Source of the DNA: Stenotrophomonas panacihumi
GTDB taxonomy: Bacteria > Pseudomonadota > Gammaproteobacteria > Xanthomonadales > Xanthomonadaceae
Length of the DNA stretch: 64,000 bases
Assembly (NCBI RefSeq): GCF_001431645.1
Contig: NZ_LLXU01000055.1
Span: 25,561-89,560 of the forward strand
Direction of reading: 5' to 3'
Numbering within the stretch: the stretch's first letter is position 1; each line of letters starts with the position of its first letter. Positions 56,611-64,000 of the stretch are shown piece by piece. Below the pieces are notes generated by a model. That model did not search any database, was not told the origin of the DNA, and saw nothing but the letters and a program-made list of their open reading frames with translations. Position numbers and translations under genes: made by a program.

Positions 56611-57564
56611 ATGGCCGACAACACCCCCCGCCTGCTGACCGTCGCGGTGACCTCGCGCGCGCTGTTCGACCTGGAGGAGGGGCATGCCCTGTTCGAGCGC
56701 GAAGGCGTCGAAGCCTATGCCGCCTACCAGCGCGAGCACGAGGACGACATCCTGCGGCCCGGCGTGGCCTTCCCGGTGGTGCGCAAGCTGCTGGCGCTCA
56801 ACGAGGGCGCGCCGCCGGATACGCCGCGGGTCGAGGTGATCCTGCTCTCGCGCAACTCGGCCGACACCGGGCTGCGCATCTTCAACTCGATCCAGCATTA
56901 CGACCTGGGCATCGTCCGCGCGACCTTTACCTCCGGCGAGGCGACCTGGCCCTACGTCAAGCCGTTCGGCACCGACCTGTTCCTGTCGGCCAACCCGGAA
57001 TCGGTGCGGCGGGCGCTCTCGCATGGCGTGGCGGCCGCTACCATCCTGCCGCGCGGCCGCGACGAGGTGGTGGAAGCCGCGCGACCCGATGCCGATCCGC
57101 ATGCCCGCCAGCTGCGCATCGCCTTCGACGGTGACGCGGTGATCTTCGGCGACGAAAGCGAGCGCATCTCGCGCGAGCAGGGCGTGGAGGCTTTCGGCCG
57201 GCACGAGCGCGAGAACGCCCGCGAGCCGCTGACCGGTGGCCCGTTCCGCAACTTCCTCTCCGCGCTGCATGCCCTGCAGGCCGCGTTCCCGGCCGGCGAG
57301 GCCTCGCCGATCCGCACCGCGCTGGTCACTGCGCGCTCGGCGCCGGCGCACGAGCGGGTGATCCGCACGCTGCGCGAATGGGGCGTGCGCCTGGACGAGG
57401 CGCTGTTCCTCGGCGGCCGCCACAAGGGCCCGTTCCTGGCGGCATTCGGCGCGGACATCTTCTTCGACGATTCACAGCACAATATCGACAGCGCCCGCCA
57501 GCACCAGCACGTCGCCGCCGGCCACGTGCCGCACGGCGTGGCCAACGACCCGCGCCCGCAATGA
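56611..57564 (+). CDS. 5'-nucleotidase (PF06189-type)
   Basis: A 317-residue cytoplasmic protein of the 5'-nucleotidase family related to HAD phosphatases. It starts with VAVTSRALFDLEEGHALFE, and has VILLSRNSADTGLRIFNSI, RIAFDGDAVIFGDESE and ALVTARSAPAHERVIRTLREWG, ending with DIFFDDSQHN. Substrates are probably nucleoside 5'-monophosphates. The stop overlaps the next start (ATGA). The ATG is close to GGAAG; an in-frame upstream region overlaps nadK and is not used. Confidence 0.9.
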   Translation: MADNTPRLLTVAVTSRALFDLEEGHALFEREGVEAYAAYQREHEDDILRPGVAFPVVRKLLALNEGAPPDTPRVEVILLSRNSADTGLRIFNSIQHYDLGIVRATFTSGEATWPYVKPFGTDLFLSANPESVRRALSHGVAAATILPRGRDEVVEAARPDADPHARQLRIAFDGDAVIFGDESERISREQGVEAFGRHERENAREPLTGGPFRNFLSALHALQAAFPAGEASPIRTALVTARSAPAHERVIRTLREWGVRLDEALFLGGRHKGPFLAAFGADIFFDDSQHNIDSARQHQHVAAGHVPHGVANDPRPQ

Positions 57565-58283
57565 AGCCCAGCGCCGGCTCCGGCGCCTACCTGCGCCGCG
57601 GCTGGCGGTTCCTGGAGCTGCAGTTCGAAGGCGCGGTGACGCAGACGCGCATGCTGCGCTGGGCGCCGGATGTCCTGTGGGTCGGTTACACGCGCAGCAT
57701 GCTGGCCGCGCTGTGGCTGCACCCGGCGGCGCGGCGCATCGGCATCGTGGGATTGGGCGGCGGGGCACAGGTGAAGTTCCTGCATCGGCACTTCCCGCAG
57801 CTACGCATCGACGTGGTGGAGAACGACGCCGGCGTGCTCGCCCTTCGCGAGGCCTTCCGCATTCCGCCGGACGATGCGCGCCTGCGGGTGGTGCAGGGCG
57901 ATGGCGCCGCCTGGCTGCGCGACCACCCGGGGGCCTTCGACATCCTGCTGGTGGATGCCTATGACGCTGGCGGCATCCCCGGGCACATGGGCAGCCAGGG
58001 CTTCTACGCGGTGTGCCGGGGCGCGCTGGCGCCGGGCGGCGTCATGGCGAGCAATCTCTACGACACCGATCTGCGCGCGCACCACGCGCATCTGCGTCAG
58101 GTGTTTGGCGAGCAGCATTTGCTGCTTGCCGAACCGCGGATGAGCAACGAGGTGGCCTTCGCGTGGCGCGGCACGCCCACGCCGCCGCCGGTGTCGCAGT
58201 GGCTGCGCGAACGTCCCTCGTCAGCGCGCTGGCAGCTGCGTGCGGGCGTGCACCGGCTGGCGAAGGCCTGGGCGGCGCGCTGA
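57561..58283 (+). CDS. Spermidine-synthase-like SAM-fold protein
   Basis: A 240-residue Rossmann-fold protein of the spermidine/spermine synthase superfamily: GIVGLGGGAQVKFL, VVENDAGVLALREAF, VVQGDGAAWL and FDILLVDAYDAGGIP. It is shorter than SpeE (about 280 residues) and lacks most of the N-terminal beta domain, so it may be a related methyltransferase rather than a true aminopropyltransferase. Coupled to the 5'-nucleotidase by ATGA. The metabolic link between the two is not evident. Confidence 0.82.
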   Translation: MKPSAGSGAYLRRGWRFLELQFEGAVTQTRMLRWAPDVLWVGYTRSMLAALWLHPAARRIGIVGLGGGAQVKFLHRHFPQLRIDVVENDAGVLALREAFRIPPDDARLRVVQGDGAAWLRDHPGAFDILLVDAYDAGGIPGHMGSQGFYAVCRGALAPGGVMASNLYDTDLRAHHAHLRQVFGEQHLLLAEPRMSNEVAFAWRGTPTPPPVSQWLRERPSSARWQLRAGVHRLAKAWAAR

Positions 58284-58287
58284 GCGG

Positions 58288-58333
58288 TTGTCCACACCAG
58301 GTGTGGATGTGGCGTGGGCCAACATGTGGATAA
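58288..58333. promoter_or_regulatory. Three-box DnaA-box-like array (copy A)
   Basis: TTGTCCACA at 58288-58296 (one mismatch to TTATCCACA), TGTGGATGT at 58302-58310 (two mismatches) and TGTGGATAA at 58325-58333 (perfect complement of the R1 box), in the 118-base gap between convergent genes. The first box is inverted relative to the other two, and spacing equals that of the array at 41330-41375, while the spacers between boxes are unrelated. Boxes I and II can also pair as a hairpin. Confidence 0.55.
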
Positions 58334-58401
58334 CCTCGCGCAGCCCTTGCCGTAGCGACGTCTCGCGCGGATTGGTGAAAGATTCACCAGCGGCGCGCGA
58401 G

Positions 58402-58956
58402 CTAGCGCGTCGCGCGGGAGAGCGGCAGGCGGATATCGGTCAGCCGCCAGCGCAAGCCCTGGCGGTCGAGCACGAATACCACGGGGTCGCCGCTCTCCGT
58501 CAGCACGGTCGCGGTGAAGCGCGAGGTGGACTCGAAGTGCTTGCGGGCGTCCTTGAGCGGCCGGGCGGGCATCGGGCGCGACCAGGTGTCGCCGTCGATG
58601 GTCTCGCCGCTGGCGCGCTTCCAAAGTTGGTGGCCCTGCAACAGCGCACCGATGCCCAGCGGCGTCACCATCGTATCGACGCCCGCGCCGGTCAGGCCGC
58701 CCGCCAGTTGCAGCGCGATGCCGCCGAGCAGGCTGGACTGCGTGTCGATGCCGGCGCGGCGCACGACGTAGTCGTCGAGCTGGGCCTTGAGGTTGGCGCG
58801 CAGGCGCGGGAAATCGACGTGGCGTTCGAGCGCCGCGGTGTCCTGCTGCTCGATGGCCTGACTGATGCCGCGCAGCGCCAGATACGGTCCGGCCACGACG
58901 TACGCGCCGAGGGCAAGCAGGAGCAGGAGGGGGATGATCCACCAGTACTTCTTCAT
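58402..58956 (-). CDS. DUF2939-type membrane-anchored protein
   Basis: A 184-residue protein with one N-terminal membrane helix (WWIIPLLLLLALGAYVVAGP) and a periplasmic part matching the DUF2939 pattern: YLALRGISQAIEQQDTAALERHVDFPRLRANLKAQL near residues 25-60, followed by a mixed region ending in FVLDRQGLRWRLTDIRLP. Function unknown. Single gene, convergent with the spermidine-synthase-like gene. Confidence 0.85.
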   Translation of the reverse strand: MKKYWWIIPLLLLLALGAYVVAGPYLALRGISQAIEQQDTAALERHVDFPRLRANLKAQLDDYVVRRAGIDTQSSLLGGIALQLAGGLTGAGVDTMVTPLGIGALLQGHQLWKRASGETIDGDTWSRPMPARPLKDARKHFESTSRFTATVLTESGDPVVFVLDRQGLRWRLTDIRLPLSRATR

Positions 58957-59212
58957 GGGTTCTCCTGGGGGCGACGAACGGCGCGGGACAGGGCAGGGCG
59001 GGCGCCCAAGCGCCTTGCCCGGGCCCGATTATGCAGAAGCCGCTGATTCGTGCCGCCTTTTCATGAAACGACCGGCGGCTGACCGCTCCGACACGAAGCG
59101 GACGTTGCGCACGGCGCGCGCGCAGGCCTTCACAATCTGTCAACGCATTGCAACGTCATCATGACTGCGGCAGAAAAGCCGCCATATTTCCGGGATAAAG
59201 AGGAGTAGTGGA

Positions 59213-59482
59213 ATGTTTCTGACCAAGAAAAACCTGGCGACCGCGCGGGCGCTCGGTGTGGCACTCGTCGCCACCGTCACCTTTGCCGGTTGCGCCACCT
59301 ATAAAGAAGAGTTCGCAACGATCAACTCACGGCTCGATCAGCTCGACGCGAAGGTGCAGAACGCCGCCCAGAGCGCCGAATCCGCCAACCAGTCCGCACA
59401 GCAGGCCAACCAACGCCTGGACCAGATCGAAGGCCGCGTCCAGAAGCTTGAATCGGCGCCGCGTCGCGTACCGCGCGGTTAA
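59213..59482 (+). CDS. Lpp-like alanine-zipper outer-membrane lipoprotein
   Basis: An 89-residue lipoprotein (lipobox TFAGC, Cys27) whose mature part is a heptad-repeat helix (INSRLDQLDAKVQNAAQSAE and SANQSAQQANQRLDQIEGRV), like Lpp of E. coli and OprI of Pseudomonas. It ends RRVPRG; there is no C-terminal lysine, the residue through which Braun's lipoprotein is joined to peptidoglycan. GAGGAG precedes the ATG and a terminator follows at 59525. An L,D-transpeptidase gene comes next. Confidence 0.88.
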   Translation: MFLTKKNLATARALGVALVATVTFAGCATYKEEFATINSRLDQLDAKVQNAAQSAESANQSAQQANQRLDQIEGRVQKLESAPRRVPRG

Positions 59483-59524
59483 TCGCGTTTGCGCGGTCCG
59501 GCACTGACACGTTGAACCCAAGAC

Positions 59525-59557
59525 CCGGTGGCCTTCGCTGGCCACCGGTCTTTTTTC
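59525..59557 (+). terminator. Intrinsic terminator after the Lpp-like gene
   Basis: CCGGTGGCC pairs with GGCCACCGG (9 bp, 6-base loop), followed by TCTTTTTTC. A clear rho-independent terminator 42 bases after the stop. Confidence 0.88.
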
Positions 59558-59587
59558 TTCATTGCACTTGTTTGCGGGGAACATCCC

Positions 59588-60319
59588 ATTAATACGCGCA
59601 CATACCTTGCCATCCGGGGCGCGCCGCTCGCGCTGGCCCTCGCGCTGGCGTTTGCAGGCCCTGGCGTGGCCAGTGTCAAGGACGCGGTCGCGCAGCCGGC
59701 GGCTGCCGTCGACCTGCTTCCCCCGGACCAGAAGGTCTCCGACACGGTGACCGAACTGGCCGGTTGGGTCGTCGCCAGCAAGGACAGCCAGGGCTATCCG
59801 TTCGCGATCATGGACAAGGCGGCAGCCCAGATCCTGGTGTTCGATGGCGAGGGTCGGCTGCGCGGCGCAGCGCCGGGGCTGTTCGGCTCGGCGATTGGCG
59901 ATCACTCGGCGCCGGGCGTGGCCGGGCTGGCGCTTCGCGAAATCCCGGGCCGGGACCGCACGACGCCTGCCGGCCGCTTCGTGGGCGGCTTTGGCCCCTC
60001 GATCGATGCCGGACGGGTGTTGTGGGTGGACTACGATTCCGCGGTCTCCATGCATCCGACGGCGACAGGCGTGCCGGCCGAAAAGCGTGCCGAGCGCCTG
60101 GCGACGCCGACGCCGGACGACAACCGCGTCACGCATGGCTGCATCAATGTCGCGCCGGAATTCTACGAACAGGTCGTGGCGCCGACGTTCGCGAAGGGTG
60201 GGGTGTTCTACGTGCTGCCGGACAAGGCGTCGCTGGCGGAGACCTTCCCGGATTTCGTGCAAAGCCGCGCGACCGCGCAGCACGACGAAAAAAAGCACGA
60301 CCAACCGGCCCCGCGGTAA
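59588..60319 (+). CDS. L,D-transpeptidase (YkuD-like) with probable ATT start
   Basis: A periplasmic YkuD-type enzyme, 243 residues from the proposed start. The active site reads SMHPT ... NRVTHGCINV, with catalytic Cys185 and its His/Gly partners; TTPAGRF is a further family segment. L,D-transpeptidases make 3-3 crosslinks or attach Lpp to peptidoglycan. There is no ATG, GTG or TTG that gives a signal peptide: the only far-upstream GTG (59528) lies inside the terminator hairpin. ATT 59588 is six bases after GGGGAA (59576-59581) and yields a signal peptide NTRTYLAIRGAPLALALALA. Gene identity is sure; the start is inferred. Confidence 0.78.
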   Translation: MNTRTYLAIRGAPLALALALAFAGPGVASVKDAVAQPAAAVDLLPPDQKVSDTVTELAGWVVASKDSQGYPFAIMDKAAAQILVFDGEGRLRGAAPGLFGSAIGDHSAPGVAGLALREIPGRDRTTPAGRFVGGFGPSIDAGRVLWVDYDSAVSMHPTATGVPAEKRAERLATPTPDDNRVTHGCINVAPEFYEQVVAPTFAKGGVFYVLPDKASLAETFPDFVQSRATAQHDEKKHDQPAPR

Positions 60320-60350
60320 ACGGGGCTCGTGCGGTGGCGGCGCGTTGGCC

Positions 60351-61037
60351 TCAGAACTCCAGGTCCAACGCCGCGCACAGGTAATCCACGAAAGGCCCCA
60401 GCGTGGCGAGATCCGCCGCGATCGTCTGGCGCAGCTTCGGCCCGGTCATGGCCTCGTCGTCCAGCGAACGCCACAGCACCCAGTTGCGGTGCTTGAGGTC
60501 ATCGATGAACTCGAAGGCCGCCGGGAAGCCGCGCGGCGGGCGCACCAGCTTTTCCTCGTCGGCCAGGTCGAAGCGCTTGCGCAGCCTGGCTTCGTGCGCG
60601 GCGGCCTTCCAGCTGCCCGGGTTGTCGAAGATGAACTGCCGGACCTTGCGCTGCGTCTCCGGCTCCGGATGCCACAGGCCGGCGCCGACGAAACTGCCGC
60701 CCGGCTGCAGGTGCAGGTAGAAGGACGGCGCCGGTACTTCCCGGCGTCGCGCGTGGAAGAAGCGCGCGCCCTGCCAGGTCTTGTACGGCGACTTGTCGTT
60801 GGAAAACCGTGCGTCGCGGTAGATGCGGAACAGCGAGCCGCCGTTGCCGCGCGGGTCGGCGCGGAAATGCTCGCTGACTTCGGCCAGCGCCGGCTGCAGG
60901 TCGGTGATCAGCCGCACGAACGGGTCGCGCACGTTGGCTTCGTAATCGGCGCGATGGTCTTCGAACCAGGCCTTCTCGTTGTGGCGGGCCAGGCCCTTGA
61001 GGAACTTGAAGCTGGCCGGGGTGAAATAGGTGCTCAT
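60351..61037 (-). CDS. DUF2461 (TIGR02453) family protein
   Basis: A 228-residue cytoplasmic protein matching the DUF2461 family: FTPASFKFLKGLARHNEKAWFEDHRADYE at the N-terminus, FRIYRDARFSNDKSPYKTWQGARF, and FYLHLQPGGSFVGAGLWHPEPE. No biochemical role is established for the family. The ATG overlaps the sbcB stop (ATGA), so it is translated together with exonuclease I, which could hint at a link to DNA repair. Confidence 0.92.
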   Translation of the reverse strand: MSTYFTPASFKFLKGLARHNEKAWFEDHRADYEANVRDPFVRLITDLQPALAEVSEHFRADPRGNGGSLFRIYRDARFSNDKSPYKTWQGARFFHARRREVPAPSFYLHLQPGGSFVGAGLWHPEPETQRKVRQFIFDNPGSWKAAAHEARLRKRFDLADEEKLVRPPRGFPAAFEFIDDLKHRNWVLWRSLDDEAMTGPKLRQTIAADLATLGPFVDYLCAALDLEF

Positions 61038-62473
61038 AGGGTCCTCTGCAGGTCGGCACCCCAGCCCGCGAGCTGGTCGAGCAGGGCGAGGCGGCCGGGG
61101 GCGTCGGCGTGGGCGGTGCGCAGCTCGGCGATCTGCGCCCAGAACTGCTCGAACGTCACTTCCGAAAGGCCATTGTCGTCAATCAAGCGGCGGCGCCGAT
61201 ATTCGTCCCAGCGCTGCTGTTCGCCGGCGTCCAGCGAGCCGGGCCAGTTGCGCGCGCGGTAACGGAACAGCAGTTCGGGCAGGCGCGGGTCGGTGAAACG
61301 GTCCGAGAGCGTGGCCAGCGCCTGCGGCGTGCTGGCGCGCACGGCCGGGAACAGGCGGCGGTCGCCATCGCCGAGGAAGCCGTCGTAGAGCGAAGCGTCG
61401 ACGTCGGCCGGCGCGCCGCCGCGTTCGCCCGCGTAGACCTGGCGCACCTTCTCGGCCAGCTGCGGGCCGTGGTCGCGCAGGCGCGCGGCGTTCGCTTCGA
61501 TGCGCTCGCGGTCGATGCGCAGGCGTTCGAAATCCGGCGCGCGCAGGTGCGACCACGACACCAGCGCCGGGGATTTGTTGAGGTGCACTTCCTTGAGGCC
61601 AATCCGTTGCTCGCCTTCCGGCAGCGCACTGGCCGGCACGTACAGGCGGTCGGCGATCTGCTCGGGCGAGAAGCGCAGCAGCGGCTCGATGTCGCCTTCC
61701 AGGTCGAACACGATGACCCGGCTGTCCACCTTCGGATGGCGGGTGAGCGGCACCACCGGGGCGGCGCACAGCCGCGCGGCCGGATAGCGCTGGGAGACGT
61801 GCAGCACCGGCTGCATCGCCACCACGTCGAGCAGGCTGGCGCAGTAGCGCTTGTCGCGCAGCTTCAGCGCGTAGTCCCATAGGCGCGGCTGGTGGCGGCG
61901 GAACAGCCGCGCCATGCCGATGGTGGCGAACACATCGGAGAGCGCCTCGTGGGCGTCGCCCTCGCGGACGTGGTTGGCTTCGGCCAGTTGTTCGAGTTTG
62001 AAAGAGGTGGCGCCGTCCTCGCGCTGCGGCCAGGTGATGCCGTCCGGACGCAGCGCGTGGACCAGGCGCAGCATGTCGAGCAGGTCCCAACGCGAGTTGC
62101 CGCCGCGCCACTCGCGCTCGTAAGGGTCATGGAAATTGCGGAACAGGCCGTGGCGGACGAATTCGTCGTCGAAGCGCAGCGAGTTGTAGCCGAGCGTGCA
62201 GGTCTGCGGCCGGCCCATCTGTTCGGCGATGCGCGAGAAGGCTTCGGCCTCGTTGACGCCCTGCGACTTCGCCAGCTGCGGGGTGATGCCGGTGACCAGC
62301 GTGGCGTACGGCGAGGGCAACAGGTCATCGGCCGGCTGCACGAAGAAGCTGACCGGCTCGTCCACGACGTTGAGCTCGGCGTCGGTTCGCACCGCGGCGA
62401 ACTGCGCGATGCGCGTGCGGCGCGGATCCTGGCCGTAGGTTTCCAGGTCGTAGAACAGGAAGCTGTCGGGCAT
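61034..62473 (-). CDS. sbcB: Exodeoxyribonuclease I SbcB
   Basis: 3'-5' single-strand DNA exonuclease acting in recombination and mismatch repair. The 479-residue protein has the DEDDh active site: Asp9 and Glu11 in FYDLETYG, GYNSLRFDDEF with Asp, and HEALSD with His and Asp. The SH3-like and C-terminal regions follow (WDYALKLRDKRYCASLLD and FTDPRLPELLFRYRARNWP). ATG 62473. Operon with the DUF2461 gene. Confidence 0.96.
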   Translation of the reverse strand: MPDSFLFYDLETYGQDPRRTRIAQFAAVRTDAELNVVDEPVSFFVQPADDLLPSPYATLVTGITPQLAKSQGVNEAEAFSRIAEQMGRPQTCTLGYNSLRFDDEFVRHGLFRNFHDPYEREWRGGNSRWDLLDMLRLVHALRPDGITWPQREDGATSFKLEQLAEANHVREGDAHEALSDVFATIGMARLFRRHQPRLWDYALKLRDKRYCASLLDVVAMQPVLHVSQRYPAARLCAAPVVPLTRHPKVDSRVIVFDLEGDIEPLLRFSPEQIADRLYVPASALPEGEQRIGLKEVHLNKSPALVSWSHLRAPDFERLRIDRERIEANAARLRDHGPQLAEKVRQVYAGERGGAPADVDASLYDGFLGDGDRRLFPAVRASTPQALATLSDRFTDPRLPELLFRYRARNWPGSLDAGEQQRWDEYRRRRLIDDNGLSEVTFEQFWAQIAELRTAHADAPGRLALLDQLAGWGADLQRTL

Positions 62474-62532
62474 GGCGGGCCAGTAGGCGGGGTTGTCCCT
62501 ATTCTAGGCGCAGTGGCGGGGAGGCTCTCGCC

Positions 62533-63900
62533 TCAATGCGCGCCGGGCAGCGGTGTCAGCCGCTCGTGCACCACGCGTTCCAGCGCCGTCCAGTCGATTC
62601 CCTCCAGGCTGCTGCGCCCGCGCGTGGCCTCCACCAGGATCTCGCGCTGGATTTCGCTGCGCGACAGCGCCACCGCGTACGGCGTGCGCAGGAACGTCAC
62701 CATCGTGTAGTGCGGCACGAACACCGTCGGCCAGCGCGCCTGCAGCGCCTGCTCCAGCTCGCGCTGCAGCAGGAAATCCGGGTCGTCCACGCGATCGCGC
62801 ATTTCCAGGTAGTTCTCCAGCGCCATCTGCTGGATCGCATAGGCGTTGGCATGGCGCCGCGTCTGGAACAGCGCGTAGGCGCAGGCGAGGTCGTCATGCG
62901 CGTCCAGGGCCTCGGCCAGCGCCACGCAATCCTCGAATGCGCAGTTCATGCCCTGCCCGTGGAACGGCACCATCGCGTGCGCGGCATCGCCCAGCAGCAC
63001 CGCGCGGCCGCCCAGGTACCAGCGGTCCAGGTACAGCGTGCCGAGCAGGCCCGGCGGGTGCGCTTCCCAATCCTCGCGCAGGTCGGGGATCAGTGGCAGC
63101 GCATCGGGGAAATCCTGGGCGAACAAGGCTTCGGCCTCGGCGCCGCTGTTGGTGGTGGCGAAACTGGGCTTGCCCTCGTTGGGCAGGAACAGGGTCACGG
63201 TGAAGGTGCCTTCCGCGTTCGGCAGCGCGATGCACATGTAGCGTCCGCGTGGCCAGATATGCAGGGCGTTGGCCTCGATGCGGAAGCCGCCATCCGGCGT
63301 GGGCGGAATCTCCAGTTCCTTGTAAGAGTGGTCGAGGAACTCGATGCGCTCGCCCAGCACGGACTTGCGGTTCATCGCCGCGCGCAGCGCCGAACCGGCG
63401 CCATCGGCCCCGACGAGGCTTTCGAAATGGATGTCGTGCGGCTGGTCGTCGCGGTCGTCGATGAAGCGCGCGTAGTTCGATTCGAAATCCACCGTGTGCA
63501 GGCGACGGTGGAAGTGCACGGTCGCGCCGGCTTCCTCGGCCAGGCGCAACAGGGTGATGTTGAGGTCGGCGCGGTGGATCGACCAGATCACCTCGCTGTC
63601 ATCGCGCCCATAACGCTGCAACTGCGCCGGCGCGCCGGGCGGATGCACCATGCGCCCGCGCATCATCACCGCGCGTTCCATCACCGCTTCCTCCGCGCCC
63701 GCCGCGCGCAAGGCGTGGCGGCCGCGTTCGGCCAATGCCAGGTTGATCGAGCGCCCGGACTCGTAGCCCTTGATGCGGGGGTCGCCGCGTCGTTCGTAGA
63801 CGGTGACTTTCCAGCCACGGCGCGAGAGCAGGATGGCGAGCAGGCTGCCGGCCAGGCCAGCGCCGATGAGGGTGAGGGAACGCGGGGGAGAAGAGTTCAA
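62533..63900 (-). CDS. kmo: Kynurenine 3-monooxygenase
   Basis: FAD-dependent hydroxylase turning kynurenine into 3-hydroxykynurenine with NADPH and oxygen, in the tryptophan-to-quinolinate route to NAD found in xanthomonads. The 455-residue protein has GAGLAG (13-18), RIKGYESGRSINLALAERGR, the DG motif LVGADGAGSALR and the flavin motif GDAAHAMVPFHGQGMNCAFEDC. The start is TTG 63900, since no ATG or GTG fits the family N-terminus SSPPRSLTLIGAGLAG. It lies 31 bases downstream of kynU. Confidence 0.95.
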   Translation of the reverse strand: MNSSPPRSLTLIGAGLAGSLLAILLSRRGWKVTVYERRGDPRIKGYESGRSINLALAERGRHALRAAGAEEAVMERAVMMRGRMVHPPGAPAQLQRYGRDDSEVIWSIHRADLNITLLRLAEEAGATVHFHRRLHTVDFESNYARFIDDRDDQPHDIHFESLVGADGAGSALRAAMNRKSVLGERIEFLDHSYKELEIPPTPDGGFRIEANALHIWPRGRYMCIALPNAEGTFTVTLFLPNEGKPSFATTNSGAEAEALFAQDFPDALPLIPDLREDWEAHPPGLLGTLYLDRWYLGGRAVLLGDAAHAMVPFHGQGMNCAFEDCVALAEALDAHDDLACAYALFQTRRHANAYAIQQMALENYLEMRDRVDDPDFLLQRELEQALQARWPTVFVPHYTMVTFLRTPYAVALSRSEIQREILVEATRGRSSLEGIDWTALERVVHERLTPLPGAH

Positions 63901-63931
63901 TGCAGTGTCCGCAGGGGAGGGCGGGTCGGGC

Positions 63932-64000
63932 TTACAGCCCGGCCCAATGTTCCACTTCCTCGACGAAGTGGTGCACGTCGGCGAAGCGGTTGTACAGCGG
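63932..64000 (-). CDS. kynU: Kynureninase C-terminus (gene continues beyond window)
   Basis: The last 22 codons and TAA of a leftward gene are visible, translating to PLYNRFADVHHFVEEVEHWA plus GL. PLYNRF.DV is the typical end of kynureninase (R)(V)APxPLYN, and its place directly upstream of kmo is the usual xanthomonad kynU-kmo order. Most of the protein, including the PLP lysine, lies off the right edge. Confidence 0.8.
   Translation of the reverse strand, partial: PLYNRFADVHHFVEEVEHWAGL

Noticed and set aside
59528..59590. GTG at 59528 as start of the L,D-transpeptidase
   Set aside because: It lies within the terminator stem of the Lpp-like gene, has no ribosome site and places 20 extra residues before the signal sequence.

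Overview
The window is high-GC, gene-dense chromosomal DNA of a gammaproteobacterium of the Xanthomonadaceae/Lysobacteraceae (Xanthomonas, Lysobacter, Luteimonas, Pseudoxanthomonas type; genus not resolved). The evidence is a bacterial kynurenine pathway (kmo and the end of kynU), the five-step hut route with HutF and HutG, a giant NAD-glutamate dehydrogenase, a TonB receptor/phytase operon, and the order queA-tgt-yajC-secD-secF. No rRNA, tRNA, insertion sequence, prophage or CRISPR array was seen.

Layout. 1-5.4 kb: divergent hut regulon (hutG-hutH-hutI leftwards, hutF-hutC rightwards) around a HutC-type operator. 5.4-15.4 kb: housekeeping genes yggX, mutY, ftsY, an orphan mini flagellar-rod-like protein, htpG, rsmD, coaD, a lipoprotein, a ferredoxin, ggt and an MBL hydrolase. 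15.5-17.6 kb: a secreted GH9 glucanase and a small membrane protein. 17.8-24.9 kb: a NarL-type response regulator and a beta-propeller/Y_Y_Y sensor kinase interleaved with two leftward hydrolase/oxidoreductase operons. The two operons share a 71-nt upstream block containing an identical 16-bp dyad. 25-31.5 kb: upp, then an apparent organophosphate-scavenging operon (TonB receptor, phytase, purple-acid-phosphatase-like enzyme, exported pyrophosphatase). 31.5-34 kb: aminotransferase and divergent Lrp regulator around a 19-bp palindrome. 34-39.7 kb: queuosine and Sec genes ending at a strong terminator. 39.8-45.1 kb: an accessory stretch of mostly unrecognised exported proteins and a LuxR-type regulator. 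45.2-50.2 kb: tetR-MFP-RND efflux operon. 50.6-58.3 kb: NAD-GDH, nadK, a 5'-nucleotidase and a spermidine-synthase-like protein. 58.4-64 kb: DUF2939, an Lpp-like lipoprotein, an L,D-transpeptidase, DUF2461, sbcB, kmo and kynU.

Most noteworthy signals. (1) Two intergenic regions, 17 kb apart and both between convergent genes, carry three DnaA-box-like 9-mers in the same order, orientation and spacing. The spacers are unrelated, an architecture like the E. coli DARS elements. (2) The duplicated dyad operator in the two-component locus suggests a compact, self-contained regulon. (3) The phosphate operon includes an exported inorganic pyrophosphatase. (4) There is an orphan 98-residue protein that looks like the two ends of a flagellar rod protein. 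(5) A Lpp-like lipoprotein without a C-terminal lysine sits next to an L,D-transpeptidase that seems to use an ATT start.

All coordinates, motifs and spacings were read by eye. Family assignments rest on recognised motifs and lengths, not on database searches.
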